From contig NZ_CP009747.1 of assembly GCF_000800255.1 (NCBI RefSeq), positions 2,542,001 through 2,606,000 of the forward strand: a DNA stretch of 64,000 bases, written 5' to 3'. Below are positions 56,537 through 64,000 of the stretch, piece after piece (the first letter of the stretch is position 1; every line of letters begins with the position of its first letter). The notes below the pieces were generated by a model. The model did no database searches. It saw only the letters and a program-made list of their open reading frames with translations, and was not told where the DNA came from. The DNA is from Pseudomonas parafulva (lineage in GTDB: Bacteria; Pseudomonadota; Gammaproteobacteria; Pseudomonadales; Pseudomonadaceae). Position numbers and translations under genes: made by a program.

Positions 56537-56965
56537 CTACTTGGGCGCACCGCACGCAGCGCCCTTGAACGTCATTTTGTAGGTGTAGTGCTTGTCCCAC
56601 CCCAGAGGTAGCGCGCTGGGCGCCGCCCACTCCGTGTAAATGCCACCCATGGCACCTGCATCAGTAAACCTACCGATCGAAATGGTGGCGATATTATTGG
56701 CACTCCCCACTCCATTCATAGGCACACTACCGTACCACTGGAGGTCATCGCCACTCTGGAACCATGCACCCTTCCAGTTGGCCTGCGTGCTTGAATACCA
56801 TGTTTTGTCTTCCTTGAAGCAAATGGTCTGGTTGGCATAAAAAGCGCCGCTCGGCACGTGGTAATAAGCGAACTGCCACGACCCTACGGGAGATGCTTCA
56901 CTTGCCGTTGCAAGTGCTGGAGCCATCGATATCGCCACCACAATTCCGCACGCGAGCTTGAACAT
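56537..56965 (-). CDS. Small secreted protein of unknown function
   Basis: 142 residues with a clear Sec signal peptide (MFKLACGIVVAISMAPALATA), then a mature part rich in Trp, Tyr and Gly (VGSWQFAYYHVPSG, WKGAWFQSGDDLQWYGSVPMNG) and two Cys near the ends. A GGAGG lies 4 nt before the ATG. The composition is less GC-rich than the flagellar genes. A TTTCAA-CT-TTGAAA palindrome at 56988-57001 lies about 25 nt upstream and may be an operator. I do not recognise the family; it stands alone between fliC and the ketosynthase. Confidence 0.75.
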   Translation of the reverse strand: MFKLACGIVVAISMAPALATASEASPVGSWQFAYYHVPSGAFYANQTICFKEDKTWYSSTQANWKGAWFQSGDDLQWYGSVPMNGVGSANNIATISIGRFTDAGAMGGIYTEWAAPSALPLGWDKHYTYKMTFKGAACGAPK

Positions 56966-57379
56966 AAGTCCTCCTTGATTGATCAGTTTTCAACTTTGAA
57001 AGTCCAGTTGAGATGAGTCTCAGACCACCCAGACCGCTGACGGTCCGCAGCAGACATCAACAGAACAGCCGCCACACAGAAGGCAGCATCAAGCACCGCA
57101 ACGATACGTCCACTAGCATCGAAGTGCGCTGATCATGATCAATATGGCGGCCAAACCCTTACCGACTGGTTCTTCAAGCGGTGGCGACACACACCCTCAT
57201 GCCGGAGCGGGCCGACAGGTTCACATCAACAGCGCGCCTGTGCGCCAAAAGATACTCCTGGGAAAGATTCATGAGCAGAGCTCAAATCCCGACAATGCAC
57301 TTCATTATCGGGAACCACCTAGAAACGCCAAAACGCCAATCGCATTGACGATCAGCGCTTTCAACGCCTGGCAACGAAC
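56966..57379. other. Non-coding stretch between secreted-protein gene and fabH-like gene
   Basis: This 414-nt stretch holds the promoter region of the secreted-protein gene, a hairpin at 57287-57313 and no convincing gene. A plus-strand frame at 57135-57572 runs into the ketosynthase gene and has no family features, so it is not called. Confidence 0.5.
57287..57313 (-). terminator. Likely terminator of the fabH-like gene
   Basis: TCCCGACAATG pairs with CATTATCGGGA (10 of 11) around a 5-nt loop and the minus strand continues ATTTGAG. It lies about 65 nt after the stop of the ketosynthase gene. Confidence 0.45.
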
Positions 57380-58315
57380 TCAGTCCGTTCGCTCCAAGAC
57401 CGCCGACCCCCAGGACAACCCGACTCCAAAGCCACAGATCACAACTCGCTTGTGGGACGAGTCGAGCACATGTTTCTCGAGCAGCAACGGAATGCTCGAC
57501 GACACGGTATTACCAGTTTCGAGCATGTCCTTTACGAAACGCGCCTTGTACTCACCGTCCTCGAAGCGCTGAGACACTGCATCAACGATCGCGGCACTGC
57601 CCTGATGAAGACAGAACATATCGACATCCGCGGCGTCCACCTGGCTTGCTTCGAGCAGCGCGGTCAAATGAGCCGGCACCTTGGACAACGCGAAGTTGTA
57701 GACCTGGCGGCCATTCATGAAAAACTTGCCGTCGGTAGTGCGCAAGTGCTCGGCACCTGCACCGTCGCTGCCGAACAGGGACTTGCCCAACTGCCAGTGA
57801 GCGCCCTGGGTCATCCAGGTGGCCGTGGCTGCATCACCGAACAACATGGAGGTGTTGCGATCCTCGTCATCGACGATCTTCGAGTACGGGTCGGCAGTGA
57901 TGAGCAGGCCATTCTTTAAGCCCGCGGCTTCCATAAAACCTTTCATGGCGTAGAGGCCATAAACATAGCCTGAACAACCCAGAGACACATCGAAAGCGGC
58001 AACGTGGGTTGACAGGCCAAGCTTGTGCTGAACGATAGCCGCGGTATGCGGTAGGCCTTCGGCGTCACCATTCTGGGTCACGACGATGACAGCATCGATG
58101 CTGGCAGGATCCAGCGACGGATTGGCGGCGAAAAGCGCTTGGGCAGCCTCCACGCATAGATCGGAGGTTTCCTGGCCGACATGCTTGCGCGGCAAAAAAG
58201 TCGACCCGATCTTGCCGAAAATGAAATCTTGATCTTTGCCGAACTTCGCACCCTGGGCGTAGTTGTCGACGCCTTCGACAGGTACGTAACTGGCGATGCT
58301 TTTGATGCCAATCAT
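57380..58315 (-). CDS. FabH-like 3-oxoacyl-ACP synthase III
   Basis: A 311-residue condensing enzyme with the KAS III triad Cys114 (SLGCSGYVYG), His237 (CLHQGS) and Asn269 (GNTVSSS). It would join an acyl-CoA to malonyl-ACP, or transfer an acyl group. A FabH homologue next to fliC is also known in the P. syringae flagellin-glycosylation island, where it is thought to help build the acyl side chain of the modified sugar. The ATG at 58315 follows GGGAAG; the frame upstream is not family-like. It is divergent from the sugar operon that follows. Confidence 0.9.
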   Translation of the reverse strand: MIGIKSIASYVPVEGVDNYAQGAKFGKDQDFIFGKIGSTFLPRKHVGQETSDLCVEAAQALFAANPSLDPASIDAVIVVTQNGDAEGLPHTAAIVQHKLGLSTHVAAFDVSLGCSGYVYGLYAMKGFMEAAGLKNGLLITADPYSKIVDDEDRNTSMLFGDAATATWMTQGAHWQLGKSLFGSDGAGAEHLRTTDGKFFMNGRQVYNFALSKVPAHLTALLEASQVDAADVDMFCLHQGSAAIVDAVSQRFEDGEYKARFVKDMLETGNTVSSSIPLLLEKHVLDSSHKRVVICGFGVGLSWGSAVLERTD

Positions 58316-58602
58316 TATGGCTTCCCGATAGACATGGCGAAATTTCGCGGGGTCCAGTCCACGCAAAATGGACTGAGCTGCCGTGGTGACGGTCCTTCCC
58401 GCAGACTCAATAGAGTAGAGATGCCCGTTTAGACTGCCAAGTCACGGTTGCACGGTCATTTGCCATTTATCTGGACGCCCGAGGTTGGCCAAATTCTTGC
58501 TTGAGCCCATCGATAGCGCCTGAATCGTCGTTTAAATGACGCCCAGGCACCTGTCTGCACGCGCATTACCGCTCGATGCGGCAATCTCTTAAGCTGTAGT
58601 CA

Positions 58603-59736
58603 ATGCGAGCCATGTCCATGGTGAAACCCATCCCCGTTACAAGCCCGCTGCTGCCTCCGCTGGAGAGCTATGTGCCTTACCTGGAGCAGATCTGGGAAAG
58701 CCGGTTCCTGACCAACTGCGGTCGTTTCCACCAGCAGCTTGAACAGGAGTTGGCCAACCATCTGGGGGTCCGCTACATTTCACTGTTTTCCAACGGTACT
58801 CTGGCGCTTGTCACTGCGTTACAGGCCCTGCGAATTACGGGCGAAGTCATCACCACGCCCTATTCGTTCGTTGCCACAGCTCACTCCGTTCTGTGGAACA
58901 ACCTCAAACCGGTGTTCGTCGATATCGACCCGCATACTAACAACCTAGACCCGCAACGCATCGTCGAGGCGATAACGCCCAATACCACCGCCATCTTGCC
59001 GGTTCACTGCTACGGCATTCCGTGCGACCTCGAAGAAATCCAAGCGATCGCCGATACCTACGGCCTGAAAGTGATCTACGATGCCGCTCACGCTTTCGGC
59101 GTGAGATGGCATGGAGAAAGCATTCTTAACCATGGCGACGTCTCGGTGCTCAGCTTCCATGCCACCAAGGTATTCAATACGTTCGAAGGTGGTGCGATCG
59201 TTTGTCAGGATGAGAAAACCAAACGACGTATCGACTACTTGAAGAACTTCGGGTTTGCCGATGAGATCACGGTGGTGGCGCCTGGCATCAACGGCAAGAT
59301 GAACGAGTTACAGGCCGCTTTCGGCCTTCTGCAATTGCGCTACATCGATCAGGCGCTGGTGACCCGTCGACAGATATTCGAGCGCTATCGATCCGCTCTG
59401 CAAGACGTGCCCGGCATCGATCTGATCGCCCCAGCGCATGACTTGGACTGGAACTATGCCTACTGCCCGATCATGGTCGATAGCGAGACCTTCGGCATCG
59501 ACCGCGATGCCTTGTACGATCGTTTCCGGGAGCAGGATATCTTGGTGAGGCGCTACTTCTACCCGTTGATCAGCGAGTTTCCCATGTATCGCAATCTTGA
59601 TAGTGCCCGCCCCGACCGTCTGCCGATTGCCACGCGCACCTCTCGACGAGTGCTGTGCCTACCGATTTATCCGGACCTCGACATCGTTAGCCAAGAGCGC
59701 ATCATCTCAGTGATCCATGCTGCGCGGCAGAGCTGA
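58603..59736 (+). CDS. DegT/DnrJ/EryC1/StrS-family sugar aminotransferase
   Basis: A 377-residue PLP enzyme (fold type I). The substrate/PLP region SNGTLALVTALQAL, the Asp-containing VIYDAAHAFGV and the Schiff-base Lys in FHATKVFNTFEGG are all present. Such enzymes add an amino group to a 3- or 4-keto sugar nucleotide, as VioA or FdtB do for dTDP-sugars. Three in-frame ATGs (58603, 58612, 58618) are possible and none has a strong ribosome site. It is the first gene of a compact operon. Confidence 0.9.
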   Translation: MRAMSMVKPIPVTSPLLPPLESYVPYLEQIWESRFLTNCGRFHQQLEQELANHLGVRYISLFSNGTLALVTALQALRITGEVITTPYSFVATAHSVLWNNLKPVFVDIDPHTNNLDPQRIVEAITPNTTAILPVHCYGIPCDLEEIQAIADTYGLKVIYDAAHAFGVRWHGESILNHGDVSVLSFHATKVFNTFEGGAIVCQDEKTKRRIDYLKNFGFADEITVVAPGINGKMNELQAAFGLLQLRYIDQALVTRRQIFERYRSALQDVPGIDLIAPAHDLDWNYAYCPIMVDSETFGIDRDALYDRFREQDILVRRYFYPLISEFPMYRNLDSARPDRLPIATRTSRRVLCLPIYPDLDIVSQERIISVIHAARQS

Positions 59737-59740
59737 ATAC

Positions 59741-61009
59741 ATGCCACTCAACGTACTGGTCTTCCCCTGCGGTTCGGAAAACGCCGCGGAAATTCATCAA
59801 GCCCTGATCCATTCGGTCCATGTGCGGCTCCATGGTGCCTCGAGCGTCGACGATCATGGGCGCCAATTGTACGAACGTTACCAGGGTGATCTGCCTCGCA
59901 TTGATGCCCCTGAATTCGACGACGCGTTCGTCGCGTTGCTCCGCCACTGGCAGATTGATCTGGTGTTCGCTACCCATGACACCGTCCAGGCGTATCTGAG
60001 TCAATCCAGGGAGCGTTTCAACGTCGGGCTGATCAATGATGACGCGCGGACATGCGCCATCGCTCGACGCAAGTCGCTGACCTATGCTGAGTTCGCTGAC
60101 CAACCGTGGGTACCTCATGTCTATGCCAACGCGGCGCAGGTGGTGCACTGGCCCGCTGTGGTCAAGCCAGACCTCGGCCAGGGCGGACAAGGTTTCGCGC
60201 TCGTAGCCGATCCCCAGGCAGCCCTGGCGACAATGGCAGCCACAACGCTGCCCTTGCTGATTGAGTACCTGCCTGGCGAAGAAGCCACCGTGGACTGCTT
60301 CACCGATTTCGAACACGCGCTGCGCTGGGTCGGCCCACGCACTCGCGAGCGCGTGAGAGCCGGCATTTCCATGCGCAGCACGTTCCCGGCAGCAGACCCG
60401 CAGATCACGCAGATCGCAGAAGTGATCAACCAACGCCTACGACTGCGTGGCCCCTGGTTCTTCCAACTCAAACGCGACCACTCGGGCCAGTGGAAGCTGC
60501 TGGAGATCAGTTGCCGGGTGGCAGGATCCATGGTGGCTCAGCGCGCACGCGGGGTGAACCTGCCACTGATGGCGGTGCATGATTACATGGGCCGTAAAGT
60601 CAGAGTCTTACCTCAATACGCTGTCGACCTGGTCGAACGACGTATTCTCACCCTGGCGCAAATAACTCAGCCCTTCGATACGATCTACATCGATTTCGAC
60701 GAAACCGTAATTCGCGACGGCCTGGCCATTGCCTCAACACTGCACTTTCTCTACCGCATGCTAGCTAGAGGCAAGCGGTTGGTGCTGCTTACCCGCCACG
60801 CTGGCGATCCTTTGATTGCCTTGCGCAAAGCACGCATCGCCGCCGAACTGTTTGACGACATCATTCATATTACCGACGGCCGCGCCAAATCCTCATTCAT
60901 CGTCGGCAAGGCTATTTTCATCGATAACCATTTCCCTGAACGCGTGGATGTGGCCACCCACTGCGGTATTCCAGTGTTCGATGTCGATGCTTTGGAGTTC
61001 ATTTCATGA
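59741..61009 (+). CDS. ATP-grasp ligase fused to HAD-like hydrolase domain
   Basis: 422 residues with two modules. Residues 1-300 look like an ATP-grasp enzyme (VVKPDLGQGGQGF with the ATP-binding Lys142, LIEYLPGEEATVDCF, and the metal-binding end FQLKRDHSGQWKLLEISCRVAG). Residues 312-422 look like an HAD hydrolase (IYIDFDETVI with Asp318/Asp320, LLTRHAG, FIDN). The first part would join an acid to an amine using ATP, the second could remove a phosphate from the same substrate. It lies 4 nt after the aminotransferase stop. The substrate is unknown; an amino-sugar or its N-acyl chain is an inference from the operon. Confidence 0.82.
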   Translation: MPLNVLVFPCGSENAAEIHQALIHSVHVRLHGASSVDDHGRQLYERYQGDLPRIDAPEFDDAFVALLRHWQIDLVFATHDTVQAYLSQSRERFNVGLINDDARTCAIARRKSLTYAEFADQPWVPHVYANAAQVVHWPAVVKPDLGQGGQGFALVADPQAALATMAATTLPLLIEYLPGEEATVDCFTDFEHALRWVGPRTRERVRAGISMRSTFPAADPQITQIAEVINQRLRLRGPWFFQLKRDHSGQWKLLEISCRVAGSMVAQRARGVNLPLMAVHDYMGRKVRVLPQYAVDLVERRILTLAQITQPFDTIYIDFDETVIRDGLAIASTLHFLYRMLARGKRLVLLTRHAGDPLIALRKARIAAELFDDIIHITDGRAKSSFIVGKAIFIDNHFPERVDVATHCGIPVFDVDALEFIS

Positions 61010-61081
61010 TTGCCTTCAAGGCTATGCGTCTACCGTCTACTTCATTCAAAAAAAAACTTTTCCTCCGTCGAGAGGCTCCTC

Positions 61082-61786
61082 ATGTTTGAGCTGTTGGACA
61101 GCAAGCGTTATCCGGCACACTACCAAACGCTGGAAACCCAGCGCGTGAAAAGATTGTTGGGCGAGTGGTCGGCAAACAGGCGTCAATCGCTCAGCGTGTT
61201 GGACTACGGCCTGGGACGCGGGAAATATCTACGCCTGTTTCGAGAGTGGGGCCTGCAGCCAGTAGGAGTGGACATCAATCCGGACTACATCAATCAAGCC
61301 ATCGAAGAAGGCTTCGAGGCCTATCACGAGTCCGAGCTCGCCCCGCTTCAGCAAAGCTTCGATGTTATTTTTCTGAGTCACTTGGTTGAACATCTAGATC
61401 CGACACAACTGTTGACGCTGCTCAAGCGTTTGATCGACCTGCTTGCACCAGGCGGGCGTCTGGTACTCATTAGCCCAGTTCTGGGAGAGCGGTTCTTTCA
61501 CGACTTCTCTCACGTGCGGCCTTACTATCCGCAGAGCATCCGTCACGCCTTTGGGCAATCCAACGCACCACTCTCATTCGGCGCAAGCGAGCGCATCGTG
61601 TTGAGCGACATCTACTTTTTCCGAGACCCGTACAGAACACGCTTGTGGCGATCCTTCTATGTCGAGAAAAGCGTGCTGCATCCGTTTACCCGATGGATCA
61701 ATCGAGGGCTGGATCTAGCATGGCGGGCCTCTAACGGGCATGTGGGCGTCACCTCTTCATGGCTAGGGGTGTATCAGCAATGCTGA
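61082..61786 (+). CDS. Class I SAM-dependent methyltransferase
   Basis: A 234-residue methyltransferase with motif I VLDYGLGRGKYLRLF, an acidic loop (GVDINPDYI) and post-motif FLSHLVEHLDPTQLLTLLKRL, typical of the Methyltransf_11/23 type. Its target is unknown; sugar O- or N-methylation fits the operon. The ATG at 61082 follows GAGAGG; the frame upstream from 61010 has no family similarity. The stop overlaps the next gene by 7 nt. Confidence 0.87.
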   Translation: MFELLDSKRYPAHYQTLETQRVKRLLGEWSANRRQSLSVLDYGLGRGKYLRLFREWGLQPVGVDINPDYINQAIEEGFEAYHESELAPLQQSFDVIFLSHLVEHLDPTQLLTLLKRLIDLLAPGGRLVLISPVLGERFFHDFSHVRPYYPQSIRHAFGQSNAPLSFGASERIVLSDIYFFRDPYRTRLWRSFYVEKSVLHPFTRWINRGLDLAWRASNGHVGVTSSWLGVYQQC

Positions 61787-62505
61787 ATGTTGGCAGCCCT
61801 CGCAAGCGTGTGGTGTTGATGCAGCCCTACCTGCTTCCCTACTTGGGTTATTACCAACTTCTGGGCGCAGCGGACCTTTTCGTCAGCTATGACACTGCGC
61901 AATTCATCAAGAATGGCTGGATCGAGCGCAACCGCTACCTGCTGGACGGTGAACCGCGCTGGTTCAGCGTTGCGCTTGAGAAAAGCAGCCATACCGCGCC
62001 AATTCTGCGCAAACGAATCAGCAAGGTATTCGATGTGCGCGGCATCCTTAACAAACTCGCCAATGCCTATCGCAAGGCGCCCAACGCGCCATTCGTGCTC
62101 TCGTGGTTGCAACCGTTGCTCGAAGAGCCCGCCTCGAGTATCGCCGAGCTCAACGTTCGCATGCTCAAAGCCAGCTGCGACTTGATCGGCGTGACCACGC
62201 CAATCATCAGCGCCAGTGAGTTGGGAGACGGAGTAGGCCTGAGCGGTCAGGCGCGGGTGCTGGAGCTGATGACAGCCGTGGGCGCCAGCCATTACTTGAA
62301 TCCCTCAGCAGGCGCCTTTCTGTACGACTCCGACACCTTCAGCGCGGCGGGCATGCAGTTGCAACTGCTCCAGGCACGGCTACCGAGCTATCAGCAAGGC
62401 AGCCATGAGTTCCTGCCAGGACTGTCCATTCTCGACGCCTTGATGTTCAACCCGGCGCACACCGTTGGTGAATGGGCCAGACAAGGGATCGTCAAAAATG
62501 CTTGA
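61780..62505 (+). CDS. WbqC-family protein
   Basis: A 241-residue member of the WbqC-like family (VVLMQPYLLPYLGYYQLLGAADLFVSYDTAQF, NRYLLDGEPRWFSVAL). Such proteins sit in O-antigen, flagellin-glycan and secondary-metabolite clusters and are thought to act on amino sugars or thioester intermediates; the exact reaction is not established. The ATG at 61780 overlaps the methyltransferase stop; AGGGG is upstream. Confidence 0.87.
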   Translation: MLNVGSPRKRVVLMQPYLLPYLGYYQLLGAADLFVSYDTAQFIKNGWIERNRYLLDGEPRWFSVALEKSSHTAPILRKRISKVFDVRGILNKLANAYRKAPNAPFVLSWLQPLLEEPASSIAELNVRMLKASCDLIGVTTPIISASELGDGVGLSGQARVLELMTAVGASHYLNPSAGAFLYDSDTFSAAGMQLQLLQARLPSYQQGSHEFLPGLSILDALMFNPAHTVGEWARQGIVKNA

Positions 62506-63481
62506 GGCTATCGGCGGCTATTTCGAACTGGAACTGCGAACAGGCCTGACGCCGTATCCAGACGCCGTTGGCTTCAACTGCGCCCGTTCCGCACTGACGG
62601 CGTTGCTGGAGGCGAGTGCCGCCCCTTGCCTGTATCTGCCCTACTACATTTGTCAAGCGGTAGTGGAGGCCGCTCAAGTCGCAGGCAGCCGACCTAAGCC
62701 CTACGCGATCGACATGGATTTCGAATTACTGCAACTGCCGGCACTGAAGGCGGACGAGCGCTTGCTTTACGTCAACTATTTCGGCCTGAAGGACACTTAT
62801 GTCCGAGAAGTGCTTGCCCCCCGTTATGGCGATCGCCTGATTGTAGATAACTCGCAGGCCCTGTTCAGCACGCCCTTGCCAGGTATCTCCACGCTCTACT
62901 CTCCACGAAAATTCGTCGGCGTCGCCGACGGTGGATGGCTGGCCAACCCTCCAGAGCGGTTGAAGGAATTGCCACAGAGCCAATCCAGAGACCGCTTCGG
63001 CGCGCTGCTGGGACGCTTGGAGTCCGCTCCCGAAGAGCACTATCTCGCTTTTACCGAAGCTGAAAAAGCCTTGGCGCAAGCTCCTGTTTCGGCCATGTCG
63101 CAAAGTACTCGGCGCCTGCTCGACAGCTTGGACTACGCCATCATCGCCGACCGCCGGAGAGACAACTTCATCCACCTGTGCGAAGCGTTCGACCGCGACA
63201 ACCTCTTCAAGCCCGGCGTTACTGCGCCCCAGGTAGCCGCGCTGAGCTATCCACTGCTGCTCGGCTCTCCGGCACAGGCGCAGTACGTACGCCAAGCGCT
63301 GCGGGAAGAGCGCATATTCATCCCCTGCTATTGGCCGGAAGTGGTGAATGCTGCGCAAAGCCCGAACGTGGAAAGGCTATTGGCAGGCTGTGTATTGCCT
63401 CTGCCTGTCGACCAGCGATACCACCAAGAGCACATGCAGAGGCTTATCGACCGCGTGCATTGGCACATGGCCACATGCTGA
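62498..63481 (+). CDS. Divergent DegT-like PLP-dependent protein
   Basis: 327 residues related to fold-type-I aminotransferases of the DegT kind: an N-terminal FNCARSALTALLEA, then RLIVDNSQALFST with a possible PLP-binding Asp117, and YSPRKFVGVADGGWL with a candidate Schiff-base Lys138. It is shorter than the first aminotransferase in the operon and lacks several of its motifs, so it may be a different activity. It overlaps the WbqC gene by 8 nt. Confidence 0.75.
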   Translation: MLEAIGGYFELELRTGLTPYPDAVGFNCARSALTALLEASAAPCLYLPYYICQAVVEAAQVAGSRPKPYAIDMDFELLQLPALKADERLLYVNYFGLKDTYVREVLAPRYGDRLIVDNSQALFSTPLPGISTLYSPRKFVGVADGGWLANPPERLKELPQSQSRDRFGALLGRLESAPEEHYLAFTEAEKALAQAPVSAMSQSTRRLLDSLDYAIIADRRRDNFIHLCEAFDRDNLFKPGVTAPQVAALSYPLLLGSPAQAQYVRQALREERIFIPCYWPEVVNAAQSPNVERLLAGCVLPLPVDQRYHQEHMQRLIDRVHWHMATC

Positions 63482-63537
63482 GCGCCTCTTTCGATAACGG
63501 CATGGCCCTGTGGACCAGCCTAGCAACAGGACATTTA

Positions 63538-64000
63538 ATGATTCCGCAAGCGCTTCACCGGACACAGGGTAATCCTTACTATATCTACGCCCCCGACTAC
63601 CGCGATACGTCCTCGGGTGTATGCGTCATGCACTTTCTCTGTCATGCGCTGAACATCAGCGGGCAGGAGGCCTATGTGGTGGGCTGCACGGTGGTCAATC
63701 CCAACCTGCGCACACCTGCCTTGACGGACGTGGTACGGCACGTGCACAAGGTCCGAGGGGTGTCGCCCATCGCCGTTTATCCCGAGGTCATCAGCGGAAA
63801 TCCTCTGAGCAGTCCCGTGGTAGTACGCTACATGCTCAACCGTGACGGCTTCCTCAACGGCCTGGAGGTGGGCGGTCAAAAAAGCGACCTCTATTACTAC
63901 TACGCCCACGACTTTGCCGATGGCAAGCTCCTGCACGACATACTCACCCTGCCGACCATCGACTCGACGCTGTTCGCGCCACCCGTGCAGCCGATTGCCC
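63538..64000 (+). CDS. Possible glycosyltransferase, cut by the right edge
   Basis: An open frame starts at the ATG at 63538 (AGGA 6 nt upstream) and runs without stop to the end, about 154 codons. It reads MIPQALHRTQGNPYYIYAPDY, MHFLCHALNISGQEAYVVGC, VYPEVISGNPLSSPVVVRYMLNRDGFL. This looks like the N-terminal half of a GT-B glycosyltransferase, where sugar-transfer genes are expected, but the family call is weak. An in-frame ATG at 63475, overlapping the previous gene, is an alternative start. Confidence 0.6.
   Translation, partial: MIPQALHRTQGNPYYIYAPDYRDTSSGVCVMHFLCHALNISGQEAYVVGCTVVNPNLRTPALTDVVRHVHKVRGVSPIAVYPEVISGNPLSSPVVVRYMLNRDGFLNGLEVGGQKSDLYYYYAHDFADGKLLHDILTLPTIDSTLFAPPVQPIA

Noticed and set aside
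57135..57572. Plus-strand frame of 145 codons
   Set aside because: It runs into the fabH-like gene on the other strand, with no good ribosome site or domain.

Overview
The window is a high-GC chromosomal segment from a Pseudomonas, most like the P. putida / P. entomophila group. This is inferred from gene order (ccm operon, a FliK/FlhX pair, then a long che-fli-fle cluster ending in fliC and a flagellin-modification locus), protein sequences typical of the genus, and the combined use of sigma-54 and FliA promoters for flagellar genes. No tRNA, rRNA, CRISPR array or complete insertion sequence was seen.

Layout. (1) 1-2865: housekeeping genes on the minus strand (FKBP-type prolyl isomerase, GFA-family zinc protein, PhzF-family protein, D-2-hydroxyacid dehydrogenase). 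(2) 2898-10233: the cytochrome c maturation operon ccmABCDEF-dsbE-ccmH-ccmI followed by a small lipoprotein gene, with mostly 4-nt stop/start overlaps and a sigma-70-like promoter at 10396-10422. (3) 10453-12350, plus strand: a second FliK-like gene overlapping flhX, a free FlhB C-terminal domain. (4) 12417-17920, plus strand: two tandem paralogous proteins of about 905-912 residues with a dermonecrotic-toxin-like N-terminal region, a hydrophobic hairpin and a C-terminal clostridial-toxin-type glycosyltransferase domain with a DxD motif. This is the most notable accessory content. (5) 17984-26860: chemotaxis and motor genes (DUF2802, cheW, parP, parC, motD, motC, cheB, cheA, cheZ, cheY). (6) 26965-55869: the flagellar regulon (fliA, fleN, flhF, flhA, flhB, fliRQPONML, fliK, hptB-hsbR-hsbA, fliJIHGFE, fleR, fleS, fleQ, fliT, fliS, fliD, flaG, fliC). 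(7) 56000-64000: a visibly less GC-rich accessory region with a small secreted protein, a FabH-like ketosynthase and a tightly coupled plus-strand operon (sugar aminotransferase, ATP-grasp/HAD fusion, methyltransferase, WbqC-family protein, divergent DegT-like protein, and a gene cut by the window end). It is most simply read as a flagellin or surface glycan modification locus.

How it works together. FleQ (master activator) and FleS/FleR feed sigma-54 promoters; motifs with GG-N10-GC spacing are visible about 50-65 nt upstream of flhA, fliL, fliK, fliE and fleS. FliA then reads fliC, and probably fliS and fliD, from TAAA-N15-GCCGATAA-like sites. The export gate (FlhA/FlhB/FliOPQR), ATPase complex (FliHIJ), MS/C ring (FliF/G/M/N), cap, chaperones, flagellin, polarity factors (FlhF, FleN, ParC, ParP) and the Che phosphorelay are all present. 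A 177-nt inverted-repeat element sits after fliJ and supplies its stop codon.
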